12,948 nt of DNA from Flavobacteriales bacterium (GTDB lineage: Bacteria; Bacteroidota; Bacteroidia; Flavobacteriales; Parvicellaceae): positions 1 through 12,948 of the forward strand of contig JAAZYJ010000180.1 in the NCBI GenBank assembly GCA_014239715.1. Reading direction: 5' to 3'. This document shows positions 7,615-12,948 of this stretch, piece by piece (the first letter of the stretch is position 1; every line of letters starts with the position of its first letter). The notes under the pieces are model-generated. The model was not told where the DNA came from, searched no databases, and saw only the letters and a list, made by a program, of their open reading frames with translations. The position numbers and the translations under genes were made by a program.

Positions 7615-9589
7615 TCTTCATCTCGGTTCTTCTGTTCATGGCCTTGTGTTCATCAGTATCGTTTTCTACTCTAGGCTGACTTTCTCCATACCCTTTGTAT
7701 GTAAGTCTCTCCGTAGCGATTCCTTTTGATATTATGTAGTCGACACATACCTTAGCTCTGTTTTCCGATAGTTGCTGGTTCTCCTTTTCTTCACCGTCAC
7801 TATCGGTATGGCCACCCAATTCGACCTTAACTGCCGTATTTTCCCGCAGGTAGTCCACTACCCTATTAAGCTCATAAATACTCTCCGCTTTTAGATCAAA
7901 TTTACTTACCTCAAAGAATACGTTTTCAAGCACGATCTTACCTTTTTCCATCGGAACTTCAATAGCAAATTCACTATTTACATCCACATCCTTCAACGAG
8001 TAATTTTTTGAATAGAATAAATACCCTTCATGATCAGCATGCAGTGCGTAATTTTTATCGATTGGTAAGGCGACCAAAAACTCTCCGTTACCGGAGTTCG
8101 CATAAGCCTCCTTTACAACCTTTCCCGTTTCCAGATCGATCAATTTAAAATGAGCAGGCAGGTGTTTTTTTGTAACTGCGTCATACACCAACCCTCTTAC
8201 GTACGTAGTTCTGGTAGGCCTGAATTCCTCCGGCAACTCAAATGAATACAGATCGAGGCTACCCATTCCTCCTTCCCTGTCCGAAGCGAAAAATGCAAGA
8301 TCCCCTTTCGCAGATACTAACAGGCTATTCTCATTGTTATACGTGTTAATTGGGTAGCCAAGATTGACCGGAGTTCCCCATGAGCCGTCATGTTCTTTAT
8401 GGCTAACATAAATGTCCAATCCACCCATCCCGGGATGTCCGTTTGATGAAAAGTAAATGGTATTGCCGTCAGGATGGATCATAACCGATTCTTCCCTGTA
8501 CGGTGTGTTAATTTTTCCCGGTACTCTGACCGGAGTCGTCCATGTACCATCGTCGGTTATTTGCGTAACATAGATGTCCTGCTCCGCAGGATTTTTTCTT
8601 CCTTGTCTCACCGTTCCTCTGATAAAGTACAACGACTTTCCATCCGAAGAAAAGCATGGCTGAGACTCCCAATGATTGGAATTAACGGGCTTGCCCAAAT
8701 TGAATGGTTCGGTCCAACTATTTCCAACTTTCTCACTTGCAAAAAGATCGCAAGAGCCGTATCCCTGTCTGTTTTCACCATAATTCAGCTGCCCTCGATA
8801 CCCTGTTTCACAACCCACAAAAATCACGTATCTCCCATCGGCAGAAAACGTCGGTGCTCCTTCATTGTATTTCGTGTTGATCGGTGGGCCAATGTTCTTA
8901 CAAGGCTGCCATTCACCGTTACTATTTGTACTTAAATAAAAGTCTTCCTGCTGACCGTTAAAAGGCACCCGATCATCTTCAATATTTCTAGTAAAAAGCA
9001 GCGTTTTATCATCTGCTGTTAGGGTTGGAAAGTATTCAGGCCTTTCCGTATTGATGGCGTCACCTAAATTTTTAGGTTCATAGTCTACAGGCTGCTTCAT
9101 TGCAGGAATGGCAAATTGACAATTTTCTACATACCTTCTCGCTTGATCCTGAAAAAATTCATTGGTATTTCTACTTGCAAGAAAGTGTTTGCTGAACTTT
9201 AGTCCTTTATCATAATTCCCCATTCCCATCGCCAAACTTGCAATATAGTAGAGTTCATTTGCTGAATAATTTGGGGTGATCTCCAACACTTTCTCTTTAT
9301 ATGCTATAGCCTCAGCATAATCCTCCTCAACGATTTTAATCTCAGCCATCAGAAGAAGCGCATCAATAAATTGCGGATCCTTTTCCAGTGCTTTTAACGC
9401 ATTCGACCTTGCACAGTCCAATGATCTTCGCTTACCCGTTCTCGGGTCAAGGTCCTTGAAACAAATATTGGCTTCCTCATACAGTTTTATAGCCTTCTTG
9501 CTAGTTGTTCCATACATGCCCGGTTTAGCAACAGAACACGAAGCCCCGAATAACAGACAACAAACAGTAACAACAATCTGAATTCTCAT
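7604..9589 (-). CDS. porE: PorE-like OmpA-family lipoprotein with TPR and PD40 repeats (T9SS component)
   Basis: This encodes 661 residues. The lipoprotein signal ends at FGASC, lipid Cys18. Domains in order: TPR-like helices at about 30-160; five PD40 units at about 180-450, each around a core such as FPTLTADDKTLLFTRN or VMIHPDGNTIYFSSNG; a carboxypeptidase-regulatory-like domain at 463-545; and an OmpA C-terminal domain at 552-661. The OmpA domain carries the peptidoglycan-binding residues D596 (GGHTDSDG) and R611 (LSENRAKV). This order, the five blades and the length match PorE of Porphyromonas gingivalis (about 670 residues), a periplasmic lipoprotein that ties the T9SS to peptidoglycan. 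Bacteroidota carry several paralogues of this architecture, so the name is likely but not certain. ATG 9589 overlaps the queE stop (ATGA). Confidence 0.82.
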   Translation of the reverse strand: MRIQIVVTVCCLLFGASCSVAKPGMYGTTSKKAIKLYEEANICFKDLDPRTGKRRSLDCARSNALKALEKDPQFIDALLLMAEIKIVEEDYAEAIAYKEKVLEITPNYSANELYYIASLAMGMGNYDKGLKFSKHFLASRNTNEFFQDQARRYVENCQFAIPAMKQPVDYEPKNLGDAINTERPEYFPTLTADDKTLLFTRNIEDDRVPFNGQQEDFYLSTNSNGEWQPCKNIGPPINTKYNEGAPTFSADGRYVIFVGCETGYRGQLNYGENRQGYGSCDLFASEKVGNSWTEPFNLGKPVNSNHWESQPCFSSDGKSLYFIRGTVRQGRKNPAEQDIYVTQITDDGTWTTPVRVPGKINTPYREESVMIHPDGNTIYFSSNGHPGMGGLDIYVSHKEHDGSWGTPVNLGYPINTYNNENSLLVSAKGDLAFFASDREGGMGSLDLYSFELPEEFRPTRTTYVRGLVYDAVTKKHLPAHFKLIDLETGKVVKEAYANSGNGEFLVALPIDKNYALHADHEGYLFYSKNYSLKDVDVNSEFAIEVPMEKGKIVLENVFFEVSKFDLKAESIYELNRVVDYLRENTAVKVELGGHTDSDGEEKENQQLSENRAKVCVDYIISKGIATERLTYKGYGESQPRVENDTDEHKAMNRRTEMKIID

Positions 9590-10209
9590 GGTATGTTTAA
9601 ATATTTATGCGTTTGCAATGAAATTCTCCATCGCGGATTCTGCTTAACATAATTAATTATCAATGGCATCATTTCGTCCTGCTTACCCCATTCTGGCTGC
9701 AAATACAATGCACACGATGATTGTACTTTTTTTGCATGTCCTTCTGCCCACTTAAGATCGTGTTCGTTAAATACAATTACTTTTAACTCGTTAGCAACGT
9801 CGTATATTGACTGAACAGGTGCCTTAAATTTCTTTGGAGAGAAACAAATCCAATGCCAGTTTCCGGTTAGCTCATACACTCCAGAAGTTTCAATGGCCGT
9901 TCGGATACCTTTTTCATTTAGTGCGCCTGTCAACGCAGATAAGTTGTACATGGTTGGCTCTCCACCCGTTATAACACTGAAATCCGTATTGGTTTCAGCT
10001 GCTCTATCCACCAGCTCAGAAATATCCATTAATTCGTGTTCGGCTGCATCCCAGCTCTCTTTTACGTCGCACCAGACACACCCAACATCGCAACCACCCA
10101 ACCGAATGAAGTATGCGGATCTACCCGAGTGAAAGCCTTCTCCCTGTATAGTAAGGAACTGTTCCATTACGGGAAGTGCATATCCCTCTTTTTTCACCCT
10201 AGTAGACAT
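9586..10209 (-). CDS. queE: 7-carboxy-7-deazaguanine synthase (QueE), radical SAM enzyme
   Basis: This encodes 207 residues. QueE converts 6-carboxytetrahydropterin to 7-carboxy-7-deazaguanine in preQ0/queuosine synthesis, using SAM, a [4Fe-4S] cluster and Mg2+. The cluster motif C-x3-C-x2-C is seen as CDVGCVWCD with C40, C44 and C47. TIQGEG (20-25) and the SAM-binding ITGGEPT (80-86) also match the family. WCDVKESWD is the variant found in Bacteroidota QueE. Length is normal (about 200-220). It ends in a 4-base ATGA overlap with the PorE-like gene, implying translational coupling with an unrelated function. No other queuosine gene (queC, queD, queF) is in the window. Confidence 0.95.
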   Translation of the reverse strand: MSTRVKKEGYALPVMEQFLTIQGEGFHSGRSAYFIRLGGCDVGCVWCDVKESWDAAEHELMDISELVDRAAETNTDFSVITGGEPTMYNLSALTGALNEKGIRTAIETSGVYELTGNWHWICFSPKKFKAPVQSIYDVANELKVIVFNEHDLKWAEGHAKKVQSSCALYLQPEWGKQDEMMPLIINYVKQNPRWRISLQTHKYLNIP

Positions 10210-10215
10210 TGGCTG

Positions 10216-10249
10216 TAAAAATAAGTATTTGCTGCTTATTGTAGTACAA
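10216..10249 (-). promoter_or_regulatory. Weak candidate promoter for queE-porE
   Basis: On the minus strand TTG (10247-10249) is followed after 23 bases by TATTTTTA (10216-10223), one base off TAnnTTTG. The element ends 6 bases before the queE ATG, the same geometry as at the 3312 gene. The spacer is at the upper limit and the last G is missing, so support is modest. The rest of the 91-base gap (10210-10300) holds nothing else I can identify. Confidence 0.28.
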
Positions 10250-10300
10250 TCTCAATTTATATGAATTAGACCGGTATACGCAGTCCTGATCAATTCAAAA

Positions 10301-11275
10301 TCAGTCCATGTTATACCTCAATCGATATGGGGCCATTGCTCGAACGACATAAACGTGTTCTTGCATGTCAGAGTTTCGCTTTGCAGATTCCAACAATTCC
10401 AGGTATGTTTTATTGAAATGAAGCATTGAGAGAGAACGTCTTTTCCCCCAAATCCAGCTTTCATGTGCACTTAGGAGGTACATGAAATCCTGAAATTTAA
10501 TGTCTTCTTTCAATGTCAGTTCGATCAGTGCGTTTGCTGCAGGTCTGAAGTAGGAGCCAATAAGCTCGTAATATGTGCTATCTGTTACAAAAGTGTAGTT
10601 TTCTTGCTGGTGTAAGCTAGCACATTCAACACCCAGACAAGAATCCCTTTCTTTAGATAATCCCTCGACCAAGAGACGTTGATCTTTTAAATAGGCGGAG
10701 TCTATCGCCACCATATTTTTAAGGTAAAATGAATCCAGTTCATTCCTTATCTCTGCATCGGCACTGTCAAAAGCCAGAAAAGAATCATTTAGGTCAAAGT
10801 ACTTTTGTGTTCTATTTCTACGCTCAAAACAACAATTAAAAGGAATGTCCTTTTTCCCCAGTGTATGCCTCAATAAAGCTGTATCTCCCTGGAAAGCAAC
10901 TTCAAAAGCTAAATTCAGGCAATTTGCTTCTATTAGTTGTTCAAAAACCAAATTCACTGACCTCATTTCCGCATCGGCCGGAATATTTAATCGGATCAGG
11001 CTTGGGAATGTAACATGTCGAAAATGTTGCGCAAAATATTCATACGACAGCATCATTGTGTATCCATCCCACTCAAACCGAACGGAATCTTCTTCAAGGT
11101 CTAACAAACGTAAGCGTGCAATAACCTGTTCCTTTTCAATCAAAGAATCTTTGAAATATGATATCGGCAGATCCGATTCTACTATTTCTTCAGTTACCTC
11201 AGGAGAAGAGGGTCCACAACCGGCAATAAAAAGGCCCGTAAAGACAAAAAACGCTATGACAAACTTTAACTTGAT
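10301..11275 (-). CDS. Putative lipoprotein of unknown function with a non-AUG start
   Basis: This encodes 324 residues if translation begins at ATC (11273-11275). The first standard start in this frame is TTG 11143, which yields 280 residues and no signal. The 44 codons before it are open and encode a textbook lipoprotein signal: KLKFVIAFFVFTGLFIAGC with lipobox IAGC, anchor Cys20, then an acidic linker. No ATG, GTG or TTG lies between the upstream in-frame TGA (11330-11332) and TTG 11143. ATC directly before KLKF gives an ideal signal; ATT, ATA or CTG further up are alternatives, as is a base error. The mature part is mixed helix and strand with a CCF pair and a C-x4-C (CLGVEC). I recognise no family. 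It lies 91 bases upstream of queE on the same strand. Confidence 0.7.
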   Translation of the reverse strand: MKLKFVIAFFVFTGLFIAGCGPSSPEVTEEIVESDLPISYFKDSLIEKEQVIARLRLLDLEEDSVRFEWDGYTMMLSYEYFAQHFRHVTFPSLIRLNIPADAEMRSVNLVFEQLIEANCLNLAFEVAFQGDTALLRHTLGKKDIPFNCCFERRNRTQKYFDLNDSFLAFDSADAEIRNELDSFYLKNMVAIDSAYLKDQRLLVEGLSKERDSCLGVECASLHQQENYTFVTDSTYYELIGSYFRPAANALIELTLKEDIKFQDFMYLLSAHESWIWGKRRSLSMLHFNKTYLELLESAKRNSDMQEHVYVVRAMAPYRLRYNMD

Positions 11276-11503
11276 AGTGAAATCTACAAAATTTATGGCT
11301 TCAATATACCTTAAGTGGGTCAGAACTGTTCACCAATGAGACCTTTAAAAGTGAAATATTGTGAAAGACCGTAATAATTAGATGTTGTATACTCCAGCCA
11401 AACCCTTTTCCTGGAAAAGGATCAAAATATTAAGCTGGTACAAAGATTGCGTTCAGCAGGAAACAGCTAATGCCCATTCGTAAAAGAGCAACATGTTTCG
11501 CTA
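11276..11503 (-). other. 228-base non-coding gap between folD and the lipoprotein gene
   Basis: No gene is supported here. A possible promoter for the lipoprotein gene is TTG (11399-11401) with an 18-base spacer to TAATTATT (11373-11380) on the minus strand, a partial match to TAnnTTTG. It would leave a leader of about 90 bases. Two inverted repeats are listed separately. No riboswitch or structured RNA is recognised. Confidence 0.3.
11404..11420. repeat. 8-base near-perfect palindrome
   Basis: CCTTTTCC (11404-11411), one T, then GGAAAAGG (11413-11420) form a perfect 8-base inverted repeat. It lies between folD and the lipoprotein gene and could be a regulator-binding site or a short hairpin. 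Neither side has the long T-run expected of an intrinsic terminator. Confidence 0.35.
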
Positions 11504-11511
11504 TTAGCTGT
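11463..11511 (-). repeat. Inverted repeat spanning the folD stop codon
   Basis: ACAGCTAAT (11463-11471) pairs exactly with ATTAGCTGT (11503-11511), with 31 bases between. The right arm contains the folD stop codon. It could fold at the 3' end of the ffh-folD transcript and protect or end it, but the loop is long and there is no clear T-tract. Confidence 0.3.
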
Positions 11512-12388
11512 GACCCCGTCGAGATCTTGCCGCTAACAGGGTATTTCTAAGCAACGAAACTATAGTCATGGGGCCAACGCCGCCGGGAACAGGAGTGATG
11601 AATGAGCATTTTGGGGCTACTTCATCAAACTTAACATCTCCAAGGAGTCTGAAACCTGATTTTTTGGAATCATCTGCAACTCTTGTGATTCCAACATCAA
11701 CTACAACTGCCCCATCTTTAATATAATCTGCAGTTACAAATTCTGGCTTACCAAGCGCGACAACAAGTATATCAGCGCTCTGACACAATTCTTTCAGATT
11801 GGTAGTTCTGGAATGGGTGAGTGTAACCGTGCAATTTCCCGGGTAAGCATTTCGTCCCATTAGAATGCTCATAGGAGATCCTACGATATGACTTCGGCCA
11901 ACAACTACACAGTGTTTTCCACTCGTTTCTACCTTATACCGTTCAAGCATTTGAACGATGCCATAAGGCGTTGCCGGAAGGAAAGTGGGTAGGTTCAATG
12001 CCATCAACCCAATGTTTTTCGGATGAAATCCATCCACATCCTTCTCAGGCGCTATAGCCATGGTTACCTTGCTTTCATCAATATGATCCGGGAGCGGCAG
12101 CTGTACGATAAATCCATCAAGGGAAGGATCATTGTTCAACTTTTCAATTTCAACCAGTAAGGACTCCTCTGTGGTGGTATTGGGAAGACGCACCAAGGTT
12201 GAATCAAAGCCAACCTTTTCACACGCTTTGACCTTGGCATTTACATACGTTATACTTGCGCCGTTTTCACCAACAAGTACTGCTGCAAGATGTGGTTTTC
12301 TTCCTCCGGAAGCTACGAAGTCCGCTACTTCCTTACCAATTTCCTCTTTTATTGAAGCCGAGGTAGCCCTTCCGTCTAGTATTTCCAT
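11504..12388 (-). CDS. folD: Bifunctional methylenetetrahydrofolate dehydrogenase / methenyltetrahydrofolate cyclohydrolase (FolD)
   Basis: This encodes 294 residues, full length. The enzyme interconverts 5,10-methylene-, 5,10-methenyl- and 10-formyl-tetrahydrofolate in the cytoplasm using NADP+. The substrate site motif [14 protein letters not shown] has Tyr48 and catalytic Lys52. GFIVQLPLP (92-100), KDVDGFHP (116-123), the Rossmann motif GRSHIVGSP (164-172) and the signature [10 protein letters not shown] (266-275) are all intact. The start lies 2 bases after the ffh stop, so the two genes form one transcription unit. The last residues, RSRRGHS, are a short basic tail beyond the usual end. 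Confidence 0.97.
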   Translation of the reverse strand: MEILDGRATSASIKEEIGKEVADFVASGGRKPHLAAVLVGENGASITYVNAKVKACEKVGFDSTLVRLPNTTTEESLLVEIEKLNNDPSLDGFIVQLPLPDHIDESKVTMAIAPEKDVDGFHPKNIGLMALNLPTFLPATPYGIVQMLERYKVETSGKHCVVVGRSHIVGSPMSILMGRNAYPGNCTVTLTHSRTTNLKELCQSADILVVALGKPEFVTADYIKDGAVVVDVGITRVADDSKKSGFRLLGDVKFDEVAPKCSFITPVPGGVGPMTIVSLLRNTLLAARSRRGHS

Positions 12389-12390
12389 AA

Positions 12391-12948
12391 TTACATTCTT
12401 CCTCTTCCTGCACCTTTCATTTGACGCATCATGTTCATCATGTTCCTTTTGTTCCCCATCATTTTCATCATTTTGCGCATATCTTCAAATTGTTTGATGA
12501 GCTTATTCACATCTTGAATACTAGTCCCGCTGCCACGTGCAATTCTTTTTCTTCTTGATCCATTCAAAAGGTCGGGTTTTTCCTTCTCGGCAGGTGTCAT
12601 GGATTGAATAATAGCTTCAACTCCTTTGAATGCATCATCCTCTATTTCAACGCCCTTCATAGCTTTGCTCATTCCGGGTATCATTCCCATTAGATCCTTT
12701 ACATTACCCATTTTCTTGATCTGCTGAAGTTGGTCGTAGAAATCATCGAAGTTGAACTGATTTTTCTGGATCTTCCTTTGCAATTTCTTGGCCGACTCTT
12801 CATCAAACTGTTCCTGTGCTTTTTCTACCAAAGAAACGACATCACCCATCCCCAAAATACGATCTGCCATACGGTCAGGATGAAAGACATCTATCGCTTC
12901 CATTTTTTCTCCCGTACCGATAAATTTAATGGGCTTATTGACCACTGA
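12391..12948 (-). CDS. ffh: Signal recognition particle protein Ffh (SRP54), C-terminal part; 5' end outside window
   Basis: About 185 codons are present and the frame stays open to the window edge, so the in-frame ATG/GTG codons near 12945 are internal. The sequence begins at the end of the GTPase (NG) domain ([25 protein letters not shown]). It continues into the methionine-rich M domain with the 4.5S RNA-binding motif [16 protein letters not shown]. The C-terminus is a run of Met-rich helices ending in GRGRM, which forms the signal-peptide groove. Full Ffh is about 440-450 residues, so roughly 260 residues are missing on the right. Ffh with 4.5S RNA delivers nascent membrane proteins to FtsY and SecYEG. 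It is 2 bases upstream of folD. Confidence 0.96.
   Translation of the reverse strand, partial: SVVNKPIKFIGTGEKMEAIDVFHPDRMADRILGMGDVVSLVEKAQEQFDEESAKKLQRKIQKNQFNFDDFYDQLQQIKKMGNVKDLMGMIPGMSKAMKGVEIEDDAFKGVEAIIQSMTPAEKEKPDLLNGSRRKRIARGSGTSIQDVNKLIKQFEDMRKMMKMMGNKRNMMNMMRQMKGAGRGRM

Noticed and set aside
8474..8935. 153-codon plus-strand open frame inside the PorE-like gene
   Set aside because: It is antisense to a strongly supported PD40/OmpA gene and its translation has no family-like features, signal or motif.
10301..11143. The minus-strand lipoprotein gene starting at TTG 11143
   Set aside because: This start discards an intact, open lipoprotein signal peptide directly upstream in the same frame, which is unlikely to be there by chance.
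12132..12497. 121-codon plus-strand open frame across the folD-ffh junction
   Set aside because: It is antisense to two certain housekeeping genes; its Phe/Ser-rich end is simply the complement of the Met/Lys-rich Ffh tail.
12391..12945. A complete 184-residue protein starting at the GTG (12943-12945)
   Set aside because: The frame continues to the window edge and the sequence starts mid-way through a conserved Ffh segment, so this is a truncated Ffh, not a short gene.

Overview
The window looks like chromosomal DNA from a marine or environmental member of the Bacteroidota (Flavobacteriia-like). The evidence is a C-terminal type IX secretion (T9SS) type A sorting domain, a PorE-like OmpA/PD40 lipoprotein, several Bacteroidota-style lipoproteins and outer-membrane beta-barrels, a QueE with the WCDVKESW variant, and a match to the Bacteroidota promoter -7 element TAnnTTTG. 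Genes are packed tightly, with many overlaps of 1 to 13 bases. I see no rRNA, tRNA, CRISPR array, insertion sequence, phage gene or integration site, so this reads as ordinary core/envelope territory.

Positions 1-7614 are all on the plus strand. The window opens with the last 28 codons of a DUF4139-like protein. An outer-membrane-type barrel protein, a small cysteine-containing lipoprotein, an LpxL/HtrB-family lipid A acyltransferase and the AAA+ ATPase RarA follow, almost without gaps. After 67 bases carrying a good promoter candidate comes a three-gene overlapping cassette. It encodes a large lipoprotein, a beta-barrel protein that may belong to the DUF5723 family (TTG start), and a T9SS-exported protein built from about seven propeller-like repeats.

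Positions 7604-12948 are all on the minus strand. Reading in the direction of transcription from the right edge: ffh (truncated by the window edge), folD, an unrecognised lipoprotein whose only plausible signal-peptide start is a non-AUG codon, queE, and a PorE-like lipoprotein (TPR, five PD40 units, carboxypeptidase-regulatory-like domain, OmpA domain). The PorE-like gene converges on the T9SS cargo gene and overlaps it by 11 bases.

Functionally the region mixes housekeeping (SRP targeting, one-carbon folate metabolism, queuosine precursor synthesis, replication-fork maintenance) with envelope biogenesis (lipid A acylation, lipoproteins, barrels, T9SS). I found no clear new defence or mobile system. 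The points most worth checking are the non-AUG lipoprotein start, the apparently leaderless promoter arrangement at two genes, and the lipoprotein-barrel-T9SS cargo cassette.
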